DNA from: Bradyrhizobium manausense
Lineage (GTDB): Bacteria; Pseudomonadota; Alphaproteobacteria; Rhizobiales; Xanthobacteraceae
Length of the DNA stretch: 64,000 bases
Direction: 5' to 3'
Assembly: GCF_018130615.1 (NCBI RefSeq)
Contig: NZ_JAFCKB010000011.1
Span: 164,565-228,564 of the forward strand
A model generated the notes under the pieces. That model did no database searches. It was not told where the DNA came from and saw nothing but the letters and a program-made list of their open reading frames with translations. Below are positions 27,126 through 36,985 of this stretch, in pieces (position 1 is the first letter of the stretch; each line of letters starts with the position of its first letter). The translations under genes were made by a program, and so were the position numbers.

Positions 27126-29563
27126 AGCGATTTCTCCAGATTGACGAGATTGGGGATCAGGTCGAGGGCCCAGGCGACGCCACGGTGCTGGAGCCAAGCC
27201 GACACAAAGCCGTCAGGTCCATGTTCGGCATAGAGTTGCGCGATGACAGCCTGGTCGGTCTTTGAAGAAGCTGCCGTAAAGGCGAGCGCGACTTCACCAA
27301 GCCCAAGTTCGAACATGCGGTTGCCCCGGCGCGACTGGCAGTAGTAGTCGCGCTTTGGTGTTGCCCGGCTCAAGAGCTCGATCTGGCGGTCGTTGAGTCC
27401 GAAACGGCGGTAGACGGCGGTGATCTGCGGTTCGATCGCCCGTTCGTTCGGCAGTAACAGACGAGTTGGGCAGCTTTCGATGATCGCCGGCGCGATCGCG
27501 GAGCCGTCGATATCCGACAACGACTGGGTAGCGAAGATGACGGACGCATTCTTCTTCCGAAGCGTCTTCAGCCATTCGCGGAGCTGGCCAGCGAAATCCT
27601 CGTCGTCGAGGGCAAGCCAGCCTTCATCGACAATGAGGAGTGTCGGCCGACCATCGAGACGATCACCGATACGATGGAAGAGGTACGCCAGCACGGCCGG
27701 GGCGGCGCTCGTTCCGATCAAGCCTTCGGTCTCAAATGCCTGGACCGACGCCTCGCCGAGTCGCTCGAATTCGGCATCGAGCAAGCGGCCGGATGGACCG
27801 CCGAGGCAATATGGCTGCAAGGCGCGTTTCAGAGAGTTCGATTGGAGCAGGACTGACAGGCCAGTCAGGGTGCGCTCCTCCCTCGGCGCCGAGGCGAGGG
27901 AGGTGAGCGCCGACCACAGATGATCCTTGACCTCCGGGGTGATCTCGACCTTTTCCCGTGCCAGGATCGCTCCGATCCATTCCGTGACCCATCCGCGCTC
28001 ATTAGGATCGTCGATCCAGGCCAATGGTTGCAGAGCGACAGGGTCTTCGTCCCCGTCAGACAACGCACCGCCGAGATCATGCCAGTCGCCGCCCATGGCG
28101 AGCGATGCCGCCCGGATTGAACCACCGAAATCGAACGCAAAGACCTGCGAGTTCGGATAGCGCCGAAATTGCAGCGCCATCAAAGCGAGCAAGACCGACT
28201 TGCCGGCACCTGTCGGCCCTACCACGAGCGTGTGGCCGACGTCGCCGACGTGAAGGGAGAATCGAAATGGGGTCGATCCCTCGGTCTTCCCAAACAGGAG
28301 CGGCGGACCCTTGAAGTGCAGATCCCTCACCTCGCCGGCCCATACGGCCGACATCGGAATCATATGGGCGAGGTTGAGGGTCGACACCGGTGGCTGCCGC
28401 ACATTGGCGTACACATGGCCCGGCAAGCTACCGAGCCAGGCTTCGACGGCATTCACCGTCTCGACCATGCAGGTGAAATCGCGGCCTTGAATGACCTTCT
28501 CGACCAAGCGGAGCTTTTCGTCGGCGGCATTGGGGTCACGGTCCCAGACAGTGATAGTCGCAGTGACAAAAGCTTGTCCGATCTGATCTGACCCCAGTTC
28601 CTGCAACGCAGCGTCGGCATCAAGCGCCTTGTTGTGGGCGTCGGTATCGAGCAGCGTCGACGCTTCGTTTGTCATGACCTCCTTGAGGATGGCGCCGATG
28701 GATTTCCGCTTGGCGAACCACTGCCGCCGAATCTTGGTCAACAGCTTGGTGGCATCGGTCTTGTCGAGCATGATCGCTCGGGTCGACCAGCGATACGCGA
28801 ACGCCAGGCGATTGAGGTCATCCAGAATCCCCGGCGTCGTCGCTCCCGGAAAGCCGACTATCGTCAGGACCCGCAAATTGGCCGAGCCCAACATCGGCTC
28901 GAGCCCGCCGGTCAGCGGCTGGTCGGCCAACAGCGCATCGATGTACATGGGAATCTCGGGCACTCGAACGCGATGCCGCTTGGTCGAGATCGTCGAGTGC
29001 AGATAGGTCAGCGTGTCCTGATCATCGAGCCAGGCGCATTCCGGCATGAACCCTTCGACGAGTTGAAGCACGCGGTTGGTTTGGTCGATAAATCCGCGGA
29101 GGATCTCGCGCGCGTCTGCCCCAACGCTGCGATCCCGGCCCTCATAGAGAAGTCGTTCTGCCTTGGCAGCCCCCTCCTCCGGTGGCAAATAGAGGAAGGT
29201 CAGGAAATAGCTGGACTCATAGTGGGTGCCCGCCTCTTCAAACTGAGCTCTGCGCTCCGCGTCGACCAGCGCGGATGCGACATCCGGAAAGGTGCTCGGA
29301 GGATAGGCTCCTGCAAAATGGCGCTGCGCCTCAACGAACACGGCCCAGCCGGATCCCAGGCGACGCAAGGCGTTATTCAAGCGACCGGCGACGGCGACAA
29401 GTTCAGCCGGCACTGCGCTGTCGAGGTCAGGCCCCCGGAACTTCGCCGTCCGCTGGAACGAGCCGTCCTTGTTCAGGATGATGCCCTCGTCGACCAGGGC
29501 TGCCCAGGGCAGGAAGTCGGCGAGCCGCGCGTTGGAATGGCGATATTCGGCAAGGTTCATCAT
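27122..29563 (-). CDS. trbE: Conjugal transfer ATPase TrbE (VirB4-like)
   Basis: 813 residues from ATG 29563 (a second ATG follows at 29560); the frame is open upstream but MMNLAEYRHSNARLADFLPWAALVDEGIILNKDGSFQRT is the canonical start. Walker A GPTGAGKS is near residue 447 and Walker B LLIVDEGWLAL near 645. Between them DFGGSIRAASLAMGGDWHDLGG is typical of VirB4. It powers pilus assembly and substrate transfer at the inner membrane. Largest protein of the mating apparatus here. Confidence 0.95.
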   Translation of the reverse strand: MMNLAEYRHSNARLADFLPWAALVDEGIILNKDGSFQRTAKFRGPDLDSAVPAELVAVAGRLNNALRRLGSGWAVFVEAQRHFAGAYPPSTFPDVASALVDAERRAQFEEAGTHYESSYFLTFLYLPPEEGAAKAERLLYEGRDRSVGADAREILRGFIDQTNRVLQLVEGFMPECAWLDDQDTLTYLHSTISTKRHRVRVPEIPMYIDALLADQPLTGGLEPMLGSANLRVLTIVGFPGATTPGILDDLNRLAFAYRWSTRAIMLDKTDATKLLTKIRRQWFAKRKSIGAILKEVMTNEASTLLDTDAHNKALDADAALQELGSDQIGQAFVTATITVWDRDPNAADEKLRLVEKVIQGRDFTCMVETVNAVEAWLGSLPGHVYANVRQPPVSTLNLAHMIPMSAVWAGEVRDLHFKGPPLLFGKTEGSTPFRFSLHVGDVGHTLVVGPTGAGKSVLLALMALQFRRYPNSQVFAFDFGGSIRAASLAMGGDWHDLGGALSDGDEDPVALQPLAWIDDPNERGWVTEWIGAILAREKVEITPEVKDHLWSALTSLASAPREERTLTGLSVLLQSNSLKRALQPYCLGGPSGRLLDAEFERLGEASVQAFETEGLIGTSAAPAVLAYLFHRIGDRLDGRPTLLIVDEGWLALDDEDFAGQLREWLKTLRKKNASVIFATQSLSDIDGSAIAPAIIESCPTRLLLPNERAIEPQITAVYRRFGLNDRQIELLSRATPKRDYYCQSRRGNRMFELGLGEVALAFTAASSKTDQAVIAQLYAEHGPDGFVSAWLQHRGVAWALDLIPNLVNLEKSL

Positions 29564-29573
29564 GACCGAGAGC

Positions 29574-29837
29574 TCAGGTGTTGAGATGACCGGGGATGCG
29601 CAGATGTCGGCGCACCACCTCGACAAAAGCGGGGTCGCGCTTGGCGGCCCAGACGGCGGCCATGTGGCCGATGAACCAGAGGGCCAGACCCGCGATCCAG
29701 AGCCGCAGCCCCAGACCCAGGGCTGCCGCAAGCGTGCCGTTGACGATCGCAACCGATCGCGGCGCGCCGCCCAGCAGGATGGGCTCGGTGAGTGCGCGAT
29801 GAACTGGCACAACAAAGCCGGTGACAGGTTCATCCAT
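29574..29837 (-). CDS. trbD: Conjugal transfer protein TrbD (VirB3-like)
   Basis: 87 residues from ATG 29837. MDEPVTGFVVPVHRALTEPILLGGAPRSVAIVNGTLAAALGLGLRLWIAGLALWFIGHMAAVWAAKRDP shows the VirB3/TrbD motif and two membrane segments. It works with the VirB4 ATPase at the inner membrane. The start overlaps the last base of trbC and trbE follows after 10 nt. Confidence 0.93.
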   Translation of the reverse strand: MDEPVTGFVVPVHRALTEPILLGGAPRSVAIVNGTLAAALGLGLRLWIAGLALWFIGHMAAVWAAKRDPAFVEVVRRHLRIPGHLNT

Positions 29838-30160
29838 CAGATCACCACGCCACCGCCGAAGGAGAAGAACGACAGGAAGAAGCTTGAGGCCGCAAACGCG
29901 ATCGACAGACCGAACACGATCTGGATCAGTCTGCGGAAACCGCCGGAGGAATCCCCAAATGCGAGCGTGAGGCCGGTCACGACGATGATGATGACCGCGA
30001 TGATCTTTGCGACCGGCCCCTCGACTGACTGCAAGATCTGATTTAGCGGCTGCTCCCACGGCATGTTCGAGCCGGCCGCCCAAGCGGGCTGAACTGCCAA
30101 AAACATGGTGCCGTAGGCGGCCAACGACGTACCTCGAAAAAAGCGATATTCCAGACGCAT
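29837..30160 (-). CDS. trbC: Conjugal transfer pilin TrbC (VirB2-like)
   Basis: 107 residues from ATG 30160. The signal sequence ends VQPAWAAGS. Mature pilin carries MPWEQPLNQILQSVEGPVAKIIAVIIIVVTGLTLAFGDSSGGFRRLIQIVFGLSIAFAA with two hydrophobic helices, the pattern of TrbC/VirB2. It forms the conjugative pilus. It starts one base after the trbB stop region. Confidence 0.93.
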   Translation of the reverse strand: MRLEYRFFRGTSLAAYGTMFLAVQPAWAAGSNMPWEQPLNQILQSVEGPVAKIIAVIIIVVTGLTLAFGDSSGGFRRLIQIVFGLSIAFAASSFFLSFFSFGGGVVI

Positions 30161-30161
30161 G

Positions 30162-31124
30162 TCAGTCTCCTGCTGATGAAAGGTTGTAGTCGCCGGTAGT
30201 CCCAAGCCCTGTGACGAGGGCGAGTTCGGCGAGGCGTCGGTCCGAGCCGCGACCGGCGAGCACGGCAACGACGTTGATGGTCTCAGCGATCAGAGCACGC
30301 GGAACCGTGATGACGGCTTCCTGGATGAGTTGCTCGAGCCGCCGCAGCGCACCGAGCGCAGTCCCAGCATGGATGGTACCAATGCCGCCGGGATGGCCCG
30401 TGCCCCAGGCCTTGAGGAGGTCGAGTGCTTCGGCACCTCGGACTTCGCCGATCGGGATGCGGTCGGGACGCAGTCGGAGGGACGAGCGAACGAGATCCGA
30501 CAGCGTCGCCACACCGTCCTTGGTCCGCAGCGCAACGAGATTGGGCGCCCTGCACTGCAGCTCGCGGGTGTCTTCGATCAGCACGACGCGATCGGAGCTC
30601 TTCGCCACCTCGGCCAGAAGCGCATTCGTCAACGTGGTCTTGCCCGTCGATGTCCCGCCAGCGACGAGGATGTTCTTCCGTGCGGCAACCGCGTTCTGCA
30701 GGGTCTTGGCCTGCTCCAAGGTCATGATGCGCCTGGCGACGTAATCGTCGAGCGTAAACACGGCGACTGCGGGCTTGCGGATAGCAAAGGCCGGTGCTGC
30801 GACGACTGGAGGCAACAGACCCTCGAAGCGCTCGCCGGTCCCCGGCAGTTCCGCCGAAACCCGTGGTGCACCGGCGTGCACCTCGGCGCCTACGTGATGC
30901 GCTACCAGGCGAACGATGCGCTCGCCATCCGCTGCGGAGAGAGTTTCGCCTGTGTCGATCAGGCCATTCGACAACCGATCGATCCACAGCCGCCCATCTG
31001 GGTTGAGCATCACCTCGATGATCGTTTCATCTTCGAGGTAGCCGGCAATTGCGGAGCCGAGCGCGCTACGCAGCATTCGAGCACCGCGCGAATTCGCCTC
31101 TGATTGAATGGAATGGATTGCCAC
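30162..31124 (-). CDS. trbB: Conjugal transfer ATPase TrbB (VirB11-like)
   Basis: 320 residues. The GTG at 31124 is preferred because GGTGGGGGCG lies just upstream; a TTG at 31154 would add 10 residues. Walker [10 protein letters not shown] is near residue 158. The Asp box is LIEDTRELQ, the His box [27 protein letters not shown], and the VirB11-specific [25 protein letters not shown] is present. It is a hexameric traffic ATPase for the secretion system and the first gene of the trbB-to-I operon. Confidence 0.93.
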   Translation of the reverse strand: MAIHSIQSEANSRGARMLRSALGSAIAGYLEDETIIEVMLNPDGRLWIDRLSNGLIDTGETLSAADGERIVRLVAHHVGAEVHAGAPRVSAELPGTGERFEGLLPPVVAAPAFAIRKPAVAVFTLDDYVARRIMTLEQAKTLQNAVAARKNILVAGGTSTGKTTLTNALLAEVAKSSDRVVLIEDTRELQCRAPNLVALRTKDGVATLSDLVRSSLRLRPDRIPIGEVRGAEALDLLKAWGTGHPGGIGTIHAGTALGALRRLEQLIQEAVITVPRALIAETINVVAVLAGRGSDRRLAELALVTGLGTTGDYNLSSAGD

Positions 31125-31293
31125 CGTTCGCCCCCACCGAATGAGGACGTCCAAAGGGCGTCCTCAGATGGGGATGATTAGAAAAGGCACCAATAGTCTT
31201 GGCGCAACAAGCGCTTTCGTGTGATCGTAGACTGGCGTAGAAAAAGAAAGAGTGAGAACTGATATTACAGAGCCTACTCGATCGAGTGGTTAC

Positions 31294-32628
31294 TCACCAC
31301 TCCGCATCGTCATGCACGGGCAAAAGGATGACCAAATCCTCATACAAGCCAACCGGCTCAACGGCGCAGGAATCATCAGCCGGCTTGGAGAAGAGGATTG
31401 AACTCATCCACGGAGTGATGGATCGGCGCCCGGGCAGCGCGAACCAGACCAACGCCGCGATCTGCAGCGCTACGTTGAGACCGAAAGCGACTTGATAGGC
31501 CTGGAGCGGCCGATGGCCATCATTCGCAGACCATTGCTCCAGGATAAGACCTGTCGCGCATTGTGCCAGGAACGCCCAACCAAAGTGCAAGACGTTAAGG
31601 GCGCCATTGGCACGACCGGCAAGCTCCGTCGGAAAGTAATCTGCTATTACCGCAAAGCTGACCACGGTTGCCGTTCCGGCAATTGCGACAACGGACCAAG
31701 GCAAGATGGACGGCAGAGGCGCTCGCAGGATCAAGGTTGATTCGGCTGCCATAAACAGCACCGCAACCGTCGCTAATACCGTCTCCGCCCCGAGTCCTCT
31801 TCGTCTGATGTGATGGACCGTCGTGCCGAACAACCACGCTCCGCAGCTCAAGACGATCGACATGGTGAATAGGTGCCCGACGAGACTTTCGCGATCGAGC
31901 CCTTCCACATCGATCAGCCATGGCGATGCCCACAATCCCTGCAGGGACCAGGCCGATCCAATGCAAGTCGCCGACAACGGGGCTATTCGCCAAAAGCGCC
32001 GATCGCGGAAAACGGAGCCAAGGGTCGCGGGGGTTGACGCTATCGATGGGACAATGCGTCGTTCAGGCACGACGACATAGATGAGAATGGCCGTCGCGCC
32101 GGTGGCGGCCGCCAGAATCTCAAAGAGCTGCCGCCAGCCCATCCAGGCGAGCAGGTGTTCGACGGGAGTCGTAGCGGTCACCGCTCCTAGGGAGCCCAGC
32201 ATGACCATGTAGCCGTTCAGCAAGGCAACTCGCTCCCTTGGGAACCAAAGGATGATGGATTTCAGTCCAGCAGTCAGCGCTGCAGCGACACCAAGCCCGA
32301 TCATTGCACGCGCGATCAAAAGGGACAGGAAGCCGGTCGACACTGCGAACACTCCGGCGCCGACCGCTGCGAGCAAGAGCAGAGGACTCTGGACGCGCCG
32401 CGGGCCAAAGCGGTCCAACAATACGCCGACGGGGATCTGCGCCGCCGCAAAAACGAGGAAATAGACCGAGGTAAGCAATCCGAGGTCGGCTGCTCCAAGC
32501 CGAGCATCCGAGCTGAGATGACTGGCGATCAAAGCGTTGATCGTTCGAAACAGATACGAAAGATAGTATCCAACCGCAAACGGGAGAAATACGCGCGCGG
32601 CGAGGCGCCATGCCCCTGAAATCTGCAT
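31294..32628 (-). CDS. MFS transporter lodged between trbB and the CopG-like gene
   Basis: 444 residues with about 12 hydrophobic segments. The MFS loop motif appears as GVLLDRFGPRRV after the second helix, and LIARAMIGLGVAAALTAGLKSIILWFPRERVALLNGYMVMLG contains the typical helix 4-5 pattern. It resembles the metabolite:H+ symporter branch but the substrate is unknown. Related trb clusters usually run from a CopG-type gene straight into trbB, so this gene looks like an insertion. The C-terminal 30 residues are acidic and soluble. Confidence 0.85.
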   Translation of the reverse strand: MQISGAWRLAARVFLPFAVGYYLSYLFRTINALIASHLSSDARLGAADLGLLTSVYFLVFAAAQIPVGVLLDRFGPRRVQSPLLLLAAVGAGVFAVSTGFLSLLIARAMIGLGVAAALTAGLKSIILWFPRERVALLNGYMVMLGSLGAVTATTPVEHLLAWMGWRQLFEILAAATGATAILIYVVVPERRIVPSIASTPATLGSVFRDRRFWRIAPLSATCIGSAWSLQGLWASPWLIDVEGLDRESLVGHLFTMSIVLSCGAWLFGTTVHHIRRRGLGAETVLATVAVLFMAAESTLILRAPLPSILPWSVVAIAGTATVVSFAVIADYFPTELAGRANGALNVLHFGWAFLAQCATGLILEQWSANDGHRPLQAYQVAFGLNVALQIAALVWFALPGRRSITPWMSSILFSKPADDSCAVEPVGLYEDLVILLPVHDDAEW

Positions 32629-32764
32629 GCTGGCCCCTCTTGCTGTCAGCTCAGTGCAAGCCGATAGCGTGACCAGCTTTTTGTCAGGGCAGTTGAATCG
32701 CTGGGGGCGTAGGCTAGCGAAGAAAAAGAAGGGACCGGCGAAATGGTCTCTCTACATCGTTCAA

Positions 32765-33190
32765 TCAGGTTTCTTCAGCCGGCTCCTGACGGCGGATATC
32801 TTCTGGAATCTCGCGGAGAAAGCTCTGCCCCTTTTGCAACCGACGTCCAAGCGCCTCGACAAACCCTTCGAAGCGCTCCCGACCTTTCGCCTGTGCGGCC
32901 GCCTGCGCGTCGTTGGGGAGCGGTGGCGTGATCGTTAGCCAGAAGCGAATGAAGAGAGCCAATGTCTCGGCTGTTAAACCAACGTCACGCTCGAGCCTAT
33001 GCATCTGACGCGACAGCCGATCCAGGCGACGGGTGAACGCTGCTTCCCGCCTGTCCGCTCCATCCGGTGACAGAAACGAAGCGACTGCCGCTTCTACGAT
33101 CGCCGATCGGGAAAGCTTTTTGCGATCGGCGAGCTCCGAAATCTGTTTCAGCAACTCCGGCGGGAAATAGACGTTCATCCGGTCGCGCAT
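32765..33190 (-). CDS. CopG/ribbon-helix-helix regulator of the transfer region
   Basis: 141 residues. The N-terminus MRDRMNVYFPPELLKQISELADRKKLSRSAIVEAAVASFLSP is a ribbon-helix-helix DNA-binding domain. The remainder (RLDRLSRQMHRLERDVGLTAETLALFIRFWLTITPPLP) is helical and membrane-like, as in homologues that sit between traG and trbB. Likely a repressor or relaxosome accessory. It follows traG by 6 nt. Confidence 0.9.
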   Translation of the reverse strand: MRDRMNVYFPPELLKQISELADRKKLSRSAIVEAAVASFLSPDGADRREAAFTRRLDRLSRQMHRLERDVGLTAETLALFIRFWLTITPPLPNDAQAAAQAKGRERFEGFVEALGRRLQKGQSFLREIPEDIRRQEPAEET

Positions 33191-33196
33191 ATTGCC

Positions 33197-35185
33197 TCAG
33201 AGCTCCATCCCGTCGTTCGGGTCCAGGGCGACTTGACGGGCGACACCGCGCATCCGTTGGCGTATGAGCCGCGACTGGCGGACCGCGTCCTCGTCATCAT
33301 CAAGAACGGCGGCAAATTCCTCAGCCGGCGTCGGCTCGGTCGTCTCCTTGGCGATCGCGACGTGATCCGGAAGTTCGGGCTCACGGCGGAGGCCGCTGTT
33401 CGCGGTGTCTTCCTCGTCCTCCGCAGCTTTGTCAGTTGGATCTGCCGTCAGCTTCAACGGTATGAGGGCTGACCATCCGTCCGTTCGCGACGATCGGCCC
33501 GCCGCAGCTGGGTCAGGCGGAGGCAGAACGCGCTCGGTGAACCGCCGATCCTCGTAATAGCGGACCTTTTTGGCTCGGATCGGCGGCGTGCCCGCTACCA
33601 TGACGATCTCGTCTCTCGGCGGAAGCTGCATGACCTCGCCCGGGGTCAGCAGCGGTCTTGCCGTCTCCTGACGCGACACCATCAGATGCCCCAGCCAGGG
33701 GTTCAACCTGTGGCCGGCATAGTTCTTCATGGCCCGCATCTCGGTCGCAGTACCCAAGGCGTCGGACACACGTTTGGCCGTCCGCTCGTCATTGGTCGCG
33801 AAGCTGACGCGGACGTGGCAATTGTCGAGAATCGCGTTGTTGGGCCCGTAGGCCTTCTCGATCTGATTGAGCGACTGCGCGATCAGAAAACTCTTGATGC
33901 CGTACCCCGCCATGAAGGCAAGCGCGGACTCGAAAAAATCAAGCCGGCCCAGCGCCGGAAACTCGTCGAGCATCATCAGGACTCGATGTCGGCGGTCGCG
34001 GGCGTGCAAATCCTCGGTCAGGCGCCGACCGATCTGGTTCAGCACCAGACGGATCAGCGGCTTGGTCCGAGAAATATCCGACGGTGGCACCACGAGGTAA
34101 AGCGTCGTAGGTAGGCTATCCGCGATCAAATCGGCAATCCGCCAGTCGCAGCGACAGGTCACCTGGGCCACGACGGGATCGCGGTAGAGCCCAAGGAATG
34201 ACATCGCTGTGGACAGGACGCCGGAGCGTTCATTCTCGGATTTGTTGAGGAGTTCGCGCGCGGTCGAGGCGACAACGGGATGGGCGCCCTGCTCGCCAAG
34301 GTGCGGCGTGGTCATCATCGCCTTCAGCGTCGCCTCGATCGGCCGCTTCGGGTCGGACAGAAAGGCCGCGACGCCGGCCAGCGTCTTGTCCACCTCGGCA
34401 TAGAGGACGTGGAGAATAGCCCCAACGAGAAGCGAATGACTGGTCTTCTCCCAATGATTCCGCTTGTCGAGTGAGCCTTCGGGGTCGACCAGGACGTCGG
34501 CGACGTTCTGGACGTCACGAATCTCCCATTCCCCGCGCCGGACCTCGAGCAGCGGATTGTAGGCTGAGGACTTTGGGTTGGTCGGGTCGAACAACAGGAC
34601 GCGGCCATGCCGCGAGCGAAAGCCCGCGGTCAGCTGCCAGTTCTCTCCCTTGATGTCGTGCACGATGGCAGAGCCCGGCCAGGCCAGCAACGAAGGAACT
34701 ACGAGGCCAACGCCCTTGCCGGACCGCGTTGGCGCAAAACACAAGACGTGCTCCGGCCCGTCATGGCGGAGGTAGTCGCGATCGAGCTTGCCCAGCACCA
34801 CACCATCCGAGCCGAGAAGTCCGGCCGCTCGAACCTCTTCCGCGCCAGCCCAGCGCGCCGAACCATAGGTCTCAACGTTCTTGGCTTCACGCGCCCGCCA
34901 GACCGACATGCCGATCGCCACCGCGATCGAAACGAAGGTCCCCGACGCCGCGATGAAGGCACCCTCGACAAAGACGTGAGGCGCATAGGCGTCGTAGACG
35001 AACCACCACCAGAAGAAAACTGGCGGGAAATAGATCTTGAAGCCCAACAGTTCGAACCAGGGCCGTCCAAGCTCCGGTTGATAGGCGAGCCGCCAAGCCG
35101 TCCACTCGGTTGCTCCCCAAATGGCCAGCAATACAATCACGCCGACGACAATCACCTGTCCCCACAGGATCTTGGTTCCTGACAT
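33197..35185 (-). CDS. traG: Type IV coupling protein TraG (VirD4-like)
   Basis: 662 residues. The N-terminus has membrane helices (VIVVGVIVLLAIWG and a second near residue 80). Walker A is in CFAPTRSGKGVGLVVPSLL near residue 150 and Walker B in HRVLMMLDEFPALGRL near 405. YGIKSFLIAQSLNQIEKAYG and a late FATNDERTAKRVSDALG are TraG-typical. It brings the relaxase-DNA complex to the channel and pumps DNA. Next to the relaxase gene on the same strand. Confidence 0.95.
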   Translation of the reverse strand: MSGTKILWGQVIVVGVIVLLAIWGATEWTAWRLAYQPELGRPWFELLGFKIYFPPVFFWWWFVYDAYAPHVFVEGAFIAASGTFVSIAVAIGMSVWRAREAKNVETYGSARWAGAEEVRAAGLLGSDGVVLGKLDRDYLRHDGPEHVLCFAPTRSGKGVGLVVPSLLAWPGSAIVHDIKGENWQLTAGFRSRHGRVLLFDPTNPKSSAYNPLLEVRRGEWEIRDVQNVADVLVDPEGSLDKRNHWEKTSHSLLVGAILHVLYAEVDKTLAGVAAFLSDPKRPIEATLKAMMTTPHLGEQGAHPVVASTARELLNKSENERSGVLSTAMSFLGLYRDPVVAQVTCRCDWRIADLIADSLPTTLYLVVPPSDISRTKPLIRLVLNQIGRRLTEDLHARDRRHRVLMMLDEFPALGRLDFFESALAFMAGYGIKSFLIAQSLNQIEKAYGPNNAILDNCHVRVSFATNDERTAKRVSDALGTATEMRAMKNYAGHRLNPWLGHLMVSRQETARPLLTPGEVMQLPPRDEIVMVAGTPPIRAKKVRYYEDRRFTERVLPPPDPAAAGRSSRTDGWSALIPLKLTADPTDKAAEDEEDTANSGLRREPELPDHVAIAKETTEPTPAEEFAAVLDDDEDAVRQSRLIRQRMRGVARQVALDPNDGMEL

Positions 35186-35221
35186 CTCGAACGCCCTTCC
35201 GCAACTGAGTTGGAGAGATTG

Positions 35222-36985
35222 CTAGAGGCCCAGGTCGCGCTTGCGACCAAAGCCCCACTCGATGCCACCGCCGTCCTTCACGACGCCGGTGACGTGCTGG
35301 CCGAGCCTCTTTTCGAGTTCGCGCGACCAGGGCACGAGCTGGAAGCCGAGCCCGTTGTCGATCATGGCGAAGCGTCCCGAGGTGAGCGTCAGCCGCTGGC
35401 GATACGTGCCCGCCACGTGCTCCCCGGAGCCAGGCTTCACATAAGGCAAGCCGGTCCCAGTCGAGACCTTTGTGGCCACCTCGTCCAGTTCACGCCGGCG
35501 CAGCGTGTTCAGGAGGTCGCGCTGCAGGACGATCCGCTGGCCCTGCCGCCGCGCTAGGCCTTCCTGGATCAAATGCTCGGTACGGGCTTCCATGGCGTCG
35601 CGGGTCTCACGGCCGAATCCGCCCATGGCGAGCGGCATGGGGTCGCGTTCGACCAGCCGATGGTCGAGCCAGGTTGCCCCTCGTGCCGTGATCTGGCTAC
35701 CAAGATCGAGATCGGAGCGTGTCGCGAGAACCAAGGTCGGCAGCGGATCGCCGGCTTGCCCGAAGCGTCGGACTTCGACGATTCCGCCGATCGCCGGTGC
35801 CTCGTCGAAGGCCTCGAGCCCGCGGAAGCGCACGTGATGCGCGCGCCCGTCCGTTCCGTCGATCAGAGCGTAGGCCTCGCCAGTCAATTCGTCATGCAAG
35901 CCGCGATCGACCAGCCGTCCGATAATCTGAGACGTCGGTTGGCCGCCTTCAATGAGGAAGTCGGCAACGCCGCGCGTTTCGCCGCGCTCGGTAAAGGCGC
36001 GGTGCATGGCCTTGATAATATCGCCGCGCATGCCAAGGTCACGCAAGCTGCGCTCGGCCTCGAGCCCAACCATCCATTCCCCTAGTCCGACGGAGGCAGC
36101 AAGGCCCATCTTCTCCAGGTGTTGAAGACGACCGACCATGAGGCGCCGGATCTCGGGATCGGAGCTGCCGGAATTCTCCGGGCGAAGATCGATAGAGCCG
36201 GTTTCGTCTGCCGCCAGCCGGATCTCCCGATCGAGCCGCGTCCATCGTTCCGCTGTTACTTCCCGCTCCAGCGAATTGCTGATCTCGTGCTCCGGTTTTG
36301 GGCCCAGTTCGACGGCGACCAGTTCCTCGGCGCGCGCGCGCAGGCCCTGGCTGATGTAGTCGCGGGAGATCACGAGATCCGCCCCTTCCTCATCTATCCC
36401 GCGGACAAGAAGGTGGACGTGAGGGTTGTCGGTATTCCAATGATCGACAGCCACCCAGTCGAGCCGCGTGCCGAGATCGGTCTCCATCTGCCTGGCGAGA
36501 TCGCGGGTGAAGCCCTTAAGGTCGGTCATGTCCCCGGCATCCTCTGGCGAGACGATAAACCGGAAATGATGCCGGTCGTCCTTGCACCGTGCTGCGAAAG
36601 CCGCGCTATCTGCGCGGTCGCTACCATCATCGAACATCTCGGCCCGCTCACCACTTCGGGTCACGCCGTCGCGCTTCAGATATGAGAGATGGGCGGTCAG
36701 TGGCGCCGAGCGGAAGGCTCGCCCTTTGTGACGAACCACGCGCGCCTTCACCACGACGCGCCGGGTCGGGCTGAACAATCTAGCGCGGCTAAAGGCGAGG
36801 CGCCCGCGGCCAAACGTCGAGCGCCCACAGGCCGCCGAGCGTCTGCCGGCCATAGCCTGACCCGAGGTGTGCCCTGCTTTCTTCGCGGCACGCAGGACCT
36901 GATTGACGAAGCTTTTCTGCTTCGGCGCGCGGGTGCTGCGAATGCGCCCAGGCCGAACACGCAGATCGCTGTCGCCCACGCTCAC
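35222..36985 (-). CDS. Relaxase/mobilization nuclease (VirD2-like with DUF3363)
   Basis: 587 residues, GTG start. An Arg/Lys-rich N-terminus leads to the relaxase core: PLTAHLSYLKRDGVTRSG, then DWVAVDHWNTDNPHVHLLVRG near residue 188 with the three-His metal motif. The C-terminal two thirds match DUF3363 (RAHHVRFRGLEAF, LGFQLVPWSRELEKRLGQHVTGVV). It nicks oriT and pilots the strand. Rhizobial ICEs carry such enzymes as RlxS. The candidate oriT lies directly upstream of its start. Confidence 0.92.
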   Translation of the reverse strand: MSVGDSDLRVRPGRIRSTRAPKQKSFVNQVLRAAKKAGHTSGQAMAGRRSAACGRSTFGRGRLAFSRARLFSPTRRVVVKARVVRHKGRAFRSAPLTAHLSYLKRDGVTRSGERAEMFDDGSDRADSAAFAARCKDDRHHFRFIVSPEDAGDMTDLKGFTRDLARQMETDLGTRLDWVAVDHWNTDNPHVHLLVRGIDEEGADLVISRDYISQGLRARAEELVAVELGPKPEHEISNSLEREVTAERWTRLDREIRLAADETGSIDLRPENSGSSDPEIRRLMVGRLQHLEKMGLAASVGLGEWMVGLEAERSLRDLGMRGDIIKAMHRAFTERGETRGVADFLIEGGQPTSQIIGRLVDRGLHDELTGEAYALIDGTDGRAHHVRFRGLEAFDEAPAIGGIVEVRRFGQAGDPLPTLVLATRSDLDLGSQITARGATWLDHRLVERDPMPLAMGGFGRETRDAMEARTEHLIQEGLARRQGQRIVLQRDLLNTLRRRELDEVATKVSTGTGLPYVKPGSGEHVAGTYRQRLTLTSGRFAMIDNGLGFQLVPWSRELEKRLGQHVTGVVKDGGGIEWGFGRKRDLGL

